Positions 26,254 through 34,549 of a DNA stretch of 64,000 bases are shown here, piece by piece. A model generated the notes under the pieces. It was given only the letters and a program-made list of their open reading frames with translations. It was not told where the DNA came from and did not search any database. Position 1 is the stretch's first letter. Every line of letters begins with the position of its first letter. Source of the stretch: Alkalimarinus coralli (lineage in GTDB: Bacteria > Pseudomonadota > Gammaproteobacteria > Pseudomonadales > Oleiphilaceae); the NCBI RefSeq assembly GCF_023650515.1, contig NZ_CP096016.1, positions 4,094,001 through 4,158,000 of the forward strand, written 5' to 3'. The position numbers were made by a program, and so were the translations under genes.

Positions 26254-27264
26254 GTGATTAAGCGCAAAGTTAGTACCAATTATATGGCAGGAGCGGTCTG
26301 CTTTTTCACATCGGCAGTTGCCATGGCGGACAAAGTGGATGATTGTATTATTGAAGGTGTTAAAAGTGCCAGTGAAGAGTCATCGTTAGTTGCACTGAAG
26401 GAAAACTGCGAACGGTTGAGAGAGCCGGAGGTGGAAGTACCTGAGCGGTTCATTGAGGAAAAAAATACTGAAGATAACCCGTTTGTGATTACCCCGCATC
26501 GGCAGAACTATATCCTCGCTTATAGCTATATGGATGACCCAAACCAAGCCCCCTACCAACAGAGTTTTTACCCTGACTTGAATGAGCCGATGAACAATGA
26601 AGAGATCAAGCTTCAATTGAGCCTTAAGGTTCCGTTGACGTATTCGAAGTTATTTGTTGAAAATGATGCGATCTACTTTGGCTTCACCTTGAAGTCATTT
26701 TGGCAGTTCTATAATAGTGATCTATCGGCGCCTTTTAGAGAGACTAATTACCGGCCGGAAATCTACTATGAAGCGTCATTTCCATTTCAGCCGTGGAATG
26801 GCACACTGATGACACGTGTGGGCATTGAGCACGAGTCAAATGGCCGGTCGCAGTTTTTGAGCCGAAGTTGGAACCGTGTTTTTGTCGGCGTGGGGTTTGC
26901 CCAAAATAATTGGGGGGTCTATTTTCAACCCTGGTATCGGATTCCAGAAAACTCGAAAGTGGATGATGGTGATCCAACAACCCCTCCGCCGCCAAAAGGT
27001 GATGACAACCCCGATATCAGTGATTATCTGGGACACTATGAGTTGCACGGTGTGTATGACTATAAAGATGTTGAGTTTTCAGGCATGACCCGATACAGCT
27101 TTGAAGAAGGTTATGGTGCGATTGAACTAGGCATGAGCTTTCCCCTGTGGGGGCGCCTGAAGGGATATGTCCAGTACTTTAATGGCTATGGTGAAAGCTT
27201 AATTGACTATAATCATCACATTGAGCGTATTGGTGTAGGCGTATTATTGACGGATATTCTTTAA
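26254..27264 (+). CDS. pldA: Outer-membrane phospholipase A (OMPLA)
   Basis: 336 aa from the GTG at 26254 with AGGA 7 bases upstream. The signal peptide ends at AVAMA. The 12-strand barrel enzyme hydrolyses outer-leaflet phospholipids. The catalytic region HESNGRSQFLSRSWNR gives the His, Ser and Asn triad of the family, and YILAYSY plus KLQLSLKVPL are typical early strands. A Pro-rich loop (PTTPPPPKGDD) is an insertion between strands. The final residues form the C-terminal strand. Between the signal and the barrel is a charged segment of about 60 residues. It is monocistronic. Confidence 0.92.
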   Translation: MIKRKVSTNYMAGAVCFFTSAVAMADKVDDCIIEGVKSASEESSLVALKENCERLREPEVEVPERFIEEKNTEDNPFVITPHRQNYILAYSYMDDPNQAPYQQSFYPDLNEPMNNEEIKLQLSLKVPLTYSKLFVENDAIYFGFTLKSFWQFYNSDLSAPFRETNYRPEIYYEASFPFQPWNGTLMTRVGIEHESNGRSQFLSRSWNRVFVGVGFAQNNWGVYFQPWYRIPENSKVDDGDPTTPPPPKGDDNPDISDYLGHYELHGVYDYKDVEFSGMTRYSFEEGYGAIELGMSFPLWGRLKGYVQYFNGYGESLIDYNHHIERIGVGVLLTDIL

Positions 27265-27381
27265 TCTATTGATAAGTCACTTGTCTGGATTCAAGGTTGG
27301 TGCAAGGCATCGAAGTACCAGAGCTGATCGAAAGGAGTTGGCGGTACGGATAGTGACAGTACTAAGACTAAAGGTATGAAA

Positions 27382-27936
27382 ATGGATGGTATTGAAATGC
27401 ATAGTGCAGAGATTATTGACTTCTGGTTTAACGAAATAACACCTAAAGCGTGGTTTGTTAAAGACCCCTCTTTTGATCAGATGATAATAGATCGTTTTTC
27501 GGCGACCCACCAGGCGGCAGCGCAAGGAGAACTTTTTAACTGGCGCAGTAGCGCTGAAGGGTGCCTGGCAGAGATTATCGTTCTTGATCAGTTCTCCCGT
27601 AATATGTTCCGGGATCAGCCGCTTGCTTTTGCTTACGACGGTATGGCACTGGCGTTAGCTCAGCGCGCTGTTGAGTTAAAGATGGATGAAGCGCTTAGTC
27701 TTGAGCAACGACCGTTTCTCTATATGCCATACATGCATAGTGAATCCCCTGTGATTCATGAAGTTGCCGTGCAACTGTTTGATCAACCGGGGTTGGAAAA
27801 CAACCTGCACTTTGAACACCGGCATAAAGAAATTATCGACAGATACGGCCGTTACCCTCACCGTAATGATATATTAGGCCGGGTCTCGACCACTGATGAG
27901 TTAAACTTTTTGGAGTCGCCAGGTTCGTCGTTTTAG
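27382..27936 (+). CDS. DUF924 family protein
   Basis: 184 aa from ATG at 27382 (AAGG 8 bases upstream); a frame-matched ATG at 27376 is too close to it. DUF924 landmarks are all present: IIDFWFNEI at the start, WRSSAEGCLAEIIVLDQFSRNMFRDQ in the middle, RPFLYMPYMHSE, and the ending HRHKEIIDRYGRYPHRND. The all-helical, TPR-like family has no settled function. It is monocistronic. Confidence 0.9.
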   Translation: MDGIEMHSAEIIDFWFNEITPKAWFVKDPSFDQMIIDRFSATHQAAAQGELFNWRSSAEGCLAEIIVLDQFSRNMFRDQPLAFAYDGMALALAQRAVELKMDEALSLEQRPFLYMPYMHSESPVIHEVAVQLFDQPGLENNLHFEHRHKEIIDRYGRYPHRNDILGRVSTTDELNFLESPGSSF

Positions 27937-27992
27937 GTTTGGGAAAATAGCAACAAGGTGAATTGCGAAGCAAGAGAGAGCACCCTGGGGTG

Positions 27993-28075
27993 GGCGGGAA
28001 TCCATTTGAAACGGAGTCTATAACCCTATGGATCCCCGCGTTCGCGAGGATGACAAGCTTAAGTCAGTATCATTC
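27993..28075 (-). repeat. Diverged one-ended copy of the 145-bp miniature element
   Basis: On the minus strand this matches 54847..54930 (gtcatcctcgcgaacgcggg and neighbours) with few changes, including a degenerate terminal repeat gaatgatactgacttaag (15 of 18 as in the other copy). The similarity stops at ggcggg, so the far end with the second terminal repeat is missing. It lies between the DUF924 gene and ilvM. Confidence 0.75.
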
Positions 28076-28094
28076 CCCTCTGCCCCAGATGTTG

Positions 28095-28454
28095 TTAAGC
28101 TGACATCCGCTCGGCTGCGGTGCTTTTTAAGGTAGTTGTCGCTTTGTCGACCTCAAACGCACTATCTATCTCAAACGAACTATCTATCTCAAACGCACTC
28201 TGTACTTCAATCAGCTTGTTAAGCTGGTTGATCAGCATGGAGGTGTTTCGTTCGCCAAACACCTCCAGCTCAATATCCAGGCCCTGGCTGTTGGTTTTCA
28301 TTTCTAGCTGTTTTAGCATAAAACCTCTTACTCTGACCGTTCTTAGCAAGCGCTCCAAAATGGCTGGGGTGTTGGTTACACGGCACTGAATAGTGCTTAT
28401 TGTTTTTTGAGTTATGCTTTTCTGGTTTGTGGGCTGTTGAGCTGAGCTATTCAT
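28095..28454 (-). CDS. ilvM: Acetolactate synthase II small subunit (ACT domain)
   Basis: 119 aa, overlapping ilvG by 4 bp. Regulatory subunit of acetolactate synthase. The ACT domain covers about residues 16-88 (TISTIQCRVTNTPAILERLLRTVRVRGF, in parts). IlvM of E. coli is about 87 aa; the extra C-terminal part contains a short peptide repeated three times (SAFEID, SSFEID, SAFEVD) encoded by 18-bp tandem repeats at about 28150-28203. The repeats keep the frame. This tail is probably a recent local expansion without known role. Confidence 0.88.
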   Translation of the reverse strand: MNSSAQQPTNQKSITQKTISTIQCRVTNTPAILERLLRTVRVRGFMLKQLEMKTNSQGLDIELEVFGERNTSMLINQLNKLIEVQSAFEIDSSFEIDSAFEVDKATTTLKSTAAERMSA

Positions 28455-30226
28455 GCTGCACTTCCTTCTGGTTGTGTGGCGCTTGTTTCATCAATCATTT
28501 CACTGTTGGCTTCTCCCGGTTTAACGATCGGCCAAACATTGTCTTGTGCGTTTATCTTTACATGCAGCAGCATCGGCCCGTCATAGGCAAACAGTGTTTC
28601 TATACCGCGGCGCATCTGGTTAGCCTGGCTGATATAGAGTGATGGTATGTCAAAAGCATCAGCCATTTTTTGGAAATCCGGGTTGTCTGAAAGGTCAATT
28701 TCACTGTATCGCTCTTGATAAAACAGCTCTTGTTGTTGCCGCACCATACCAAGGCACTGGTTATCAAGAATAATTATTTTTATCGGTAGTTTATGCCGTT
28801 TGATGGTGGCTAACTCTTGAGCGTTCATCATAAAAGAGCCATCCCCGCTCACATTGATAATCGTGTGATCAGGCTTGGCAAATTGCGCTCCAATGGCGGC
28901 GGGTAAACCAAACCCCATCGTGCCCAGCCCCCCACTGCTTAAATGATGCCTGGGGTGATCAAACTGGTAGTGCTGGGCAACCCACATCTGGTGCTGCCCT
29001 ACATCACAGCTAATGATACTTTTGCGGTCACTCAGGCGAGACAACATGGCAACGAACGCGGGGCCGTTGATCGCCTCATTGGGCGCTGCGCCGTCACTGT
29101 TTGCGGGCAGGCTAAAACCGTTGGTCTGCTTGCTGATATAACACTGCTGCTGCCACGCTTTAATGTTCAGGGGCATTTCCAGTGCTGGCAAAATGTCAGC
29201 GAGGCTGCCCAATAATGATAGGTCGCACTCTTTTAGTTTCGATGTTTCGGCTGGGTCACACTCTATTTGGATGATCTTGGCATTGGGGGCAAAGGTATCA
29301 ATTTTGCCGGTCGCTCGGTCATCGAAACGAGCGCCCGCCGATATAAGAAGGTCGCACTCCTGAACTGCTAAATTAGCAGCCTTGGAGCCGTGCATGCCCA
29401 GCATTCCCAAATTATACGGGTACGATCGGCCGCTGTTGCCTAACCCTTTTAGTGTCTCTACACAGGGAATTTGGGTGGCCTCAACAAATGCCCTAAGCGT
29501 GCCCTCAGCATTCGCCATCGATACACCACCCCCGGTATAAAGCAGTGGCCTTTTTGCTGCGGCTAATAGCTCTCGCGCTTGCTCGATGTTTTGTCGCCAT
29601 TGATCGCTGGCTGCCGCCCGAGAATAGGCTGTTTTGTCAATGGTTTGGCTTGGTGAAACTTCATCGCAGCTAACCGGGGCTAATAGAACATCTTTAGGGA
29701 TATCAATCCACACAGGGCCAGGCCTGCCGTGCTGAGCGAGTTGTATGGCCTCATCCATAATGGCGGGCAGCTCACTGGCTTCGGTGACCAGGTAGCTATG
29801 TTTTACAATGCCCAAGGTCATACCCAATATGTCTGTTTCCTGAAAGGCATCTGTGCCAATGAGCCCGGAGGGAACCTGCCCGGTAATGACCAGCATAGGG
29901 GTAGAGTCGGCAAACGCATTGGCTACGCCGGTGATAAGGTTAGTTGCTCCCGGCCCTGAGGTCGCAATGCAAACACCAATTTTACCACTGGCACGGGCGT
30001 AACCATCAGCAGCCAATGCGCAGCCCTGCTCGTGCCTGCATAGAATATGTTGCAGCAGATAGTGATCGTGCGAGCTCGATGCACCTTTCTTGACGGTGTT
30101 GAGCATGTCTTCACGGGCAGTGACCAGAGCATCATACAGGGGCATGATGCAGCCTCCTGGATAGCCGAAAATGGTATCAATTTTATGCTGCTTGAATGCT
30201 TCTATGATGCTCTCTGCGCCGTTCAT
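28451..30226 (-). CDS. ilvG: Acetolactate synthase II large subunit
   Basis: 591 aa. Thiamine-diphosphate enzyme that makes acetolactate or acetohydroxybutyrate, the first common step of valine, leucine and isoleucine synthesis. The N-terminal TPP region has FGYPGGCIMPLYDA with the catalytic Glu in HEQGCALAADGYAR; FAD-type middle domain; C-terminal TPP site GDGSFMMNAQELAT. AAGGA lies 7 bases before the ATG. It is preceded by a leader peptide and attenuator, as for ilvGMEDA in enterobacteria, but here the operon ends with ilvM (no ilvE, ilvD or ilvA follows). Confidence 0.95.
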   Translation of the reverse strand: MNGAESIIEAFKQHKIDTIFGYPGGCIMPLYDALVTAREDMLNTVKKGASSSHDHYLLQHILCRHEQGCALAADGYARASGKIGVCIATSGPGATNLITGVANAFADSTPMLVITGQVPSGLIGTDAFQETDILGMTLGIVKHSYLVTEASELPAIMDEAIQLAQHGRPGPVWIDIPKDVLLAPVSCDEVSPSQTIDKTAYSRAAASDQWRQNIEQARELLAAAKRPLLYTGGGVSMANAEGTLRAFVEATQIPCVETLKGLGNSGRSYPYNLGMLGMHGSKAANLAVQECDLLISAGARFDDRATGKIDTFAPNAKIIQIECDPAETSKLKECDLSLLGSLADILPALEMPLNIKAWQQQCYISKQTNGFSLPANSDGAAPNEAINGPAFVAMLSRLSDRKSIISCDVGQHQMWVAQHYQFDHPRHHLSSGGLGTMGFGLPAAIGAQFAKPDHTIINVSGDGSFMMNAQELATIKRHKLPIKIIILDNQCLGMVRQQQELFYQERYSEIDLSDNPDFQKMADAFDIPSLYISQANQMRRGIETLFAYDGPMLLHVKINAQDNVWPIVKPGEANSEMIDETSATQPEGSAA

Positions 30227-30300
30227 GGTGTTGTCCTTGGTAACCTTTATTTTGTTTGTGTTTGCTTGTTGGCAGTGAAAAATTGTTGCGCCCAGAAACG

Positions 30301-30334
30301 AAAAAACCCCCGATCCTTTCGGAGCGGGGGTTTT
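30301..30334 (-). terminator. ilvGM attenuator (intrinsic terminator in the leader)
   Basis: On the minus strand cccccgctcc-gaaa-ggatcggggg forms a stem with one mismatch, followed by TTTTTT, 75 bases upstream of ilvG. The leader coding region carries ccactccgggggctttt (30368-30384), which can pair with the left arm of this stem and act as antiterminator. Ribosome stalling on the valine/leucine codons of ilvL would decide between the two. Confidence 0.85.
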
Positions 30335-30357
30335 ATGCGTATAGATCGATTATCTAC

Positions 30358-30438
30358 TCAGCAACGCAAAAGCCCCCGGAGTGGTACGACGACCACCAGG
30401 ACGATAACGTTGACGACGAGCAGAATAGTGCGATTCAT
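30358..30438 (-). CDS. ilvL: ilvGM leader peptide
   Basis: 26-residue peptide, ATG to TGA, too short for ordinary gene calls. It starts MNRTILLVVNVIV and is mostly branched-chain residues (8 Val, 6 Leu, 2 Ile), including a run of four valines. It ends 24 bases before the attenuator hairpin. The composition and position are those of the attenuation leader known from enterobacterial ilvGMEDA. A GGTAAAAATACAGAACC stretch precedes the ATG, with a weak ribosome-binding site. Confidence 0.88.
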   Translation of the reverse strand: MNRTILLVVNVIVLVVVVPLRGLLRC

Positions 30439-30607
30439 GGTTCTGTATTTTTACCTGTTTAGTCGTTTGGATGACCGTTGTGCATCCCGACTATGAATAA
30501 CTGATTGATCTATTATTGATCACAATGCCACAAAGTCTAGCCTTATAGCGTTATGTTTGGCAACCCCTATTGGGTATTTATGTTACTTGACTAGTTGATA
30601 AGGTGGA

Positions 30608-32074
30608 TCAATTCGACACGGCCAGCCGCTTCAATACTGCCAGTAGGTATGTCCAAAATTTCTCTACGCTCTCAATATGCACGCGCTCATCCGGCGAGTG
30701 AGCGCCTCTGATGGTGGGGCCAAATGAGATCATATCCCACTCCGGGTATTTCTCGCCTAGAAGGCCACACTCTAACCCCGCGTGTATCACCTGAATGATG
30801 GCCTCTTTATTGAAGGTCTGTTGATAAACCTGCTGCATGGTTTGCAACAGGGGCGACGATGGTACGGGTTGCCAGCCCGGGTAACCGTTGTCGGTGATAA
30901 CCTTCGCATCTGTCTCGGCAAAAACTGATTTAATCAGCTCGCAGGTTTTATCTCTGGCTGCATTGTCTGAGCTGCGCACCAAGCACTGCGCTGTGCAGTG
31001 TTGCTGATTCAGGTTTACCGTGGCCAGGTTATTGGAAGTTTCGACCACCCCCTCAAACAGGCTGCTCATTTTAATAACCCCGTTAGGGCAGCGATATAAC
31101 GCCTGTAGCAGTGCCGACTGGCTGTCTTTAGTCAGGCATTGTGAGATTTCCTCGCTGTCGATAGCCTCGATGTCAATATCAACCGTATCATCTGCGGCTC
31201 TTAGTTCGTTTCTAAACAGCAGCTTAAGGGCGTTGACCGTGTTTGAAAAATCCTCCTGCTGATGCGCAGGTAGCACCACGGTTATCTCGCTGTTGCGAGG
31301 AATAGCATTGCGCAGTGTGCCGCCATCAAAGCCGCAGACCCTTAAAGCCGGGAAGTCATGCCGCGACTCCAGTGCAAGACGTGTTGCCAGCTTAACGGCA
31401 TTGCCGCGACCTCTATGAATATCAATACCGGAGTGTCCGCCTTTCAGCCCTTTGATTGACAGTTGAAGAGCCAGGTAGTTATCGGGAACTGGCTCCCACT
31501 CAACAGGAACAGAGATATTGACGTCTATTCCCCCGGCACAACCCACATAGAGCTCGCCCTCTTCTTCTGTGTCCAAGTTGAGCAATATATGGCTGTTAAG
31601 CACCCCGGCTTCCAGGTTCGCTGCACCGGTCATACCAGCTTCTTCGTCAATCGTCAGCAGGGCTTCCAGCGGGCCGTGCTCAATATCATCGGTGAGCATC
31701 ACCGCTAGAATTGCGGCGACACCGATACCGTTATCGGCACCCAGCGTGGTTCCTTTCGCGGTAACCCATTCTCCGTCAATATAGGTTTCTATGGGGTCAG
31801 TGAAGAAGTTATGGCTACTGCTGTCTGTTTTTTGCGGCACCATGTCGAGATGACTTTGCATCACTACCGGGGTGGCAGCCTCATTTCCCTGTGAGGCCGG
31901 CTTGCGAATAATGACGTTACCTGCTGCATCGGTAAACGCTTCAAGGCCTTTGTTTTCAGCCAGGTCGAGTATATGAGCGACCAGTTGTTGCTCATGTTTT
32001 GAGGGGCGTGGAATCTCACACAGTTGATTAAAATACTGCCATAGGGTGGAGGGCTGGAGCTGTGTGATATCCAT
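30608..32074 (-). CDS. pepD: Aminoacyl-histidine dipeptidase (M20 family)
   Basis: 488 aa, normal length for PepD. A zinc-dependent cytosolic dipeptidase acting on Xaa-His and other dipeptides. Metal ligands and catalytic residues are in VVMQSHLDMVPQ, TLGADNGIGVAA, LTIDEEAGMTGA and LNLDTEEEGEL; the lid domain follows (about 185-380). HAGLECGLLG and FGPTIRGAHSPDER near the end hold the last metal ligand. It is a single gene. Confidence 0.94.
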   Translation of the reverse strand: MDITQLQPSTLWQYFNQLCEIPRPSKHEQQLVAHILDLAENKGLEAFTDAAGNVIIRKPASQGNEAATPVVMQSHLDMVPQKTDSSSHNFFTDPIETYIDGEWVTAKGTTLGADNGIGVAAILAVMLTDDIEHGPLEALLTIDEEAGMTGAANLEAGVLNSHILLNLDTEEEGELYVGCAGGIDVNISVPVEWEPVPDNYLALQLSIKGLKGGHSGIDIHRGRGNAVKLATRLALESRHDFPALRVCGFDGGTLRNAIPRNSEITVVLPAHQQEDFSNTVNALKLLFRNELRAADDTVDIDIEAIDSEEISQCLTKDSQSALLQALYRCPNGVIKMSSLFEGVVETSNNLATVNLNQQHCTAQCLVRSSDNAARDKTCELIKSVFAETDAKVITDNGYPGWQPVPSSPLLQTMQQVYQQTFNKEAIIQVIHAGLECGLLGEKYPEWDMISFGPTIRGAHSPDERVHIESVEKFWTYLLAVLKRLAVSN

Positions 32075-32227
32075 AAAAGAGTAACCTGTAATGACGCAGA
32101 GGGGTTAGCAAGTGTGTGTTTTCAAATCGTTCAGACACCATAAAGAAAACAGGCAGACTTGAAAAGACTCTGCGGCATAAGTACATCAGCAATCTTGTAA
32201 GTACATATTCTATCTTGAACAATGTGC

Positions 32228-32443
32228 TTAACTGTTATCCACCCTGAAGCCTACTTTCATGACGACCTGAAAGTGAGCCACACTACCGTTTTCGACATGG
32301 CCCCGAGTTTCAAGAACCTCAAACCAGTCAATATTATGTAGCGACTTGGAACACTCGGCGATGGCATTGCGAATTGCATCGTCTGTCCCCTGGGGTGAAG
32401 AGCCTACCACTTCGATTATTTTATAGGTGCGATGATCAGACAT
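32228..32443 (-). CDS. Dodecin (flavin-storage protein)
   Basis: 71 aa, the full length of the dodecin family. Twelve subunits form a hollow sphere that binds riboflavin or FMN. The family pattern is complete: YKIIEVVGSSPQGTDDAI, then DWFEVLETRGHV with the flavin-stacking Trp, and FQVVMKVGFRV. AGGAGAGG lies just upstream of the ATG. It is alone on its strand, between pepD and the hipBA module. Confidence 0.92.
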   Translation of the reverse strand: MSDHRTYKIIEVVGSSPQGTDDAIRNAIAECSKSLHNIDWFEVLETRGHVENGSVAHFQVVMKVGFRVDNS

Positions 32444-32608
32444 GACGTTTACCTCTCCTGAGAGAAATACTCCATTTTAGTATAGAACTAAATTAGCCTT
32501 TTCTGTTTATAAATTGAACAGTTGTTGATTTGGACAGATCGGGCGCAGGGCACACCCTCTTACTGTTGTTGGGCTATAGAATTGAGCTATAAAGACGCCA
32601 CTCAAATT

Positions 32609-32726
32609 CTAACCTGTGGTTTAGATTTTACTTGCATTGGTCGGATTTATAATACTAAACTAAGTTGTAGCTTAGATTGCACGTCAAAATTCTTTACTGG
32701 TGGCTAATTTCTAAACTGTGGCTTAT
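32609..32726. promoter_or_regulatory. Three evenly spaced candidate HipB operators
   Basis: Three 16-bp dyads of the form CTAAn-ctgtgg-nTTAG start at 32609 (CTAACctgtggTTTAG), 32660 (CTAAGttgtagCTTAG) and 32711 (CTAAActgtggCTTAT). Their starts are exactly 51 bp apart, about five helical turns, so they face the same side of DNA. The last one ends 15 bp before hipB and overlaps a possible -10 (tattat, 32725-32730). HipB in E. coli represses its operon by binding several operators of similar spacing; here the same is inferred. Confidence 0.65.
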
Positions 32727-32740
32727 ATTATGGGTGGATT

Positions 32741-33016
32741 ATGCTAGTCAAAATAAAGAACACTGCTGAACTGGGCGCTTTGACAAAAGCCGTCCGAAAA
32801 TCCGAAAACATTCGTCAAGATGATGTGGCCGATATGATAGACCGGTCTCACGTCTATATCAGGGACATTGAGAACGGGAAATCCAAACCGAACATCGGCG
32901 GAATACTGGACCTATTTGAAGAGCTTGGCATTCAGATTCATCTAGATGTCCCGCTTAGCTCTGACAGAGTAAAGCAGGTACTTTCAACGCTAAATAAAAA
33001 GGATAGCAAGAAGTGA
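32741..33016 (+). CDS. hipB: HipB-type antitoxin (XRE/Cro helix-turn-helix)
   Basis: 91 aa. Helix-turn-helix at about residues 12-66 (IRQDDVADMIDRSHVYIRDI, ENGKSKP). The antitoxin binds its own promoter and neutralises the HipA kinase. GGGTGG precedes the ATG. Its stop overlaps the GTG start of hipA by 4 bp, the usual translational coupling of such modules. Confidence 0.9.
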   Translation: MLVKIKNTAELGALTKAVRKSENIRQDDVADMIDRSHVYIRDIENGKSKPNIGGILDLFEELGIQIHLDVPLSSDRVKQVLSTLNKKDSKK

Positions 33017-34281
33017 AGCGAAGTCTAGGTGTTTGGTTTAACAATGTCCTAGTCGGGCATCTTATCGAAGAGAATAATATTTGGTCATTCCAGTATGACA
33101 ACAGCTGGGTTGATAGCCAAATAGGATTTGACCTATCCCCTAGTCTGCTCCGTTCTGATAAGTTTATTCTTGACGGGTCAACCACCCGTCCCGTGCAGTG
33201 GTTTTTCGACAATTTATTGCCAGAAGAGCAGGCCCGTGACTTGATCGCAAAAGACCAAAAATTTGAATCTAGCGATTCCTTTTCCATGTTAGCTCACTTT
33301 GGCTATGAGTCTGCGGGGGCGTTAACGCTCCTTGCTGAAGGCGAAACAGTTGCTGAGCAGGGGGAAATTCCACTCTCAGAGAGTGAACTTAGCGAACGAA
33401 TAAAAAAGCTTCCAAGAACACCGTTAGCTTCTACTGCTGCGAAGAGAATGTCACTTGCAGGGGCACAGCACAAACTGCCATTGATCTATCGAAACGGCGC
33501 TTTGTTTGAACCTACCGGAAATACAGTATCAAGCCACATTTTAAAGCCAGACCATCAAGATACAGATGACTACCCGCATTCCGTTGCTAACGAGTGGTTC
33601 GTTATGCAGCTGGCGAAGAGAGTAGGTCTTGATGTGCCAGAAACATATTACAGGCAAGTGCCGGAACCAATCTACCTGATTGAGCGATTTGACCGGGTAG
33701 CATCTGAAGAGGGCACCCTGTTGCGTCGACACACAATGGATGGCTGCCAACTACTGTCTATCTACGGTAAAGATAAGTACGCAGGGAGCACAATCGACAA
33801 CCTGAACAAAATTATTGATCTTTGTCGCACAAAAGCAACGGCAAAGCAGAGGCTCTTCAAATGGATGCTATTTAACACGGTCATCGGTAATGCTGACGCG
33901 CACCTGAAGAACTTATCTGTATTTTGTGAGCCGGAAGGAATGACCGTTACACCTCACTACGACCTGCTTTCCACAACAAGTTATGCCGAGATAGGTCAAT
34001 GGGGGGAGGATGAGTTAAGCTGGCAGCTAGGCGGAGCGACGTACTTCAAAGAGGTTCGGAGTAGTCATTTTATTAATTTTGGTGAGCAAATTAATCTAAA
34101 GCGCCCGTTTATTAATAGAACAATAAGCTACCTGCTAAAGAAGATAGAAACCGAGAGCGCTTCACTACTAAAGCAAACCGAAGAAATGACAGGGGATGAA
34201 AAAATGTCCCCCGGGGAACTAAGGCACCTCCGCACGATCGTCTTTGGGGTGATTAAGGATATGCTAAATCAGTTGGGCTGA
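33013..34281 (+). CDS. hipA: HipA-type serine/threonine kinase toxin
   Basis: 422 aa from a GTG that overlaps the hipB stop. N-terminal Couple_hipA domain (LGVWFNNVLVGHL, about 1-100), then the HipA C-terminal kinase fold: SLAGAQHKLPL (phosphate-binding loop), HILKPDHQD, LIERFDRV, catalytic NADAHLKNLSV and metal-binding HYDLLSTTSY. All key residues are present, so the toxin should be active. The E. coli protein phosphorylates glutamyl-tRNA synthetase and provokes persistence; the target here is unknown. No other gene belongs to the operon. Confidence 0.92.
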   Translation: MKRSLGVWFNNVLVGHLIEENNIWSFQYDNSWVDSQIGFDLSPSLLRSDKFILDGSTTRPVQWFFDNLLPEEQARDLIAKDQKFESSDSFSMLAHFGYESAGALTLLAEGETVAEQGEIPLSESELSERIKKLPRTPLASTAAKRMSLAGAQHKLPLIYRNGALFEPTGNTVSSHILKPDHQDTDDYPHSVANEWFVMQLAKRVGLDVPETYYRQVPEPIYLIERFDRVASEEGTLLRRHTMDGCQLLSIYGKDKYAGSTIDNLNKIIDLCRTKATAKQRLFKWMLFNTVIGNADAHLKNLSVFCEPEGMTVTPHYDLLSTTSYAEIGQWGEDELSWQLGGATYFKEVRSSHFINFGEQINLKRPFINRTISYLLKKIETESASLLKQTEEMTGDEKMSPGELRHLRTIVFGVIKDMLNQLG

Positions 34282-34549
34282 TTCGTTCCGTGCTCTAGTG
34301 TGGCCGGGTACTTTATTACTTGCCTACACTTATCCCCTCGGTAGCCGCACATTGTGCCATGGGCTTTGTATGAGGCTGCCCCGCGCCCGATTCTATTGAG
34401 TATGCATTATGCTCTGACCCGAATTATTCCCGACAATCCTACTACTCTTCTACATATTCCTGGCGGTTTCTATTTTTCAGCTAGACTTAGATTAAGTCAC
34501 TGCAAACTAATTTATTAATATCAGTAGTAGAGTCAGGAGAGTCGCCTTT

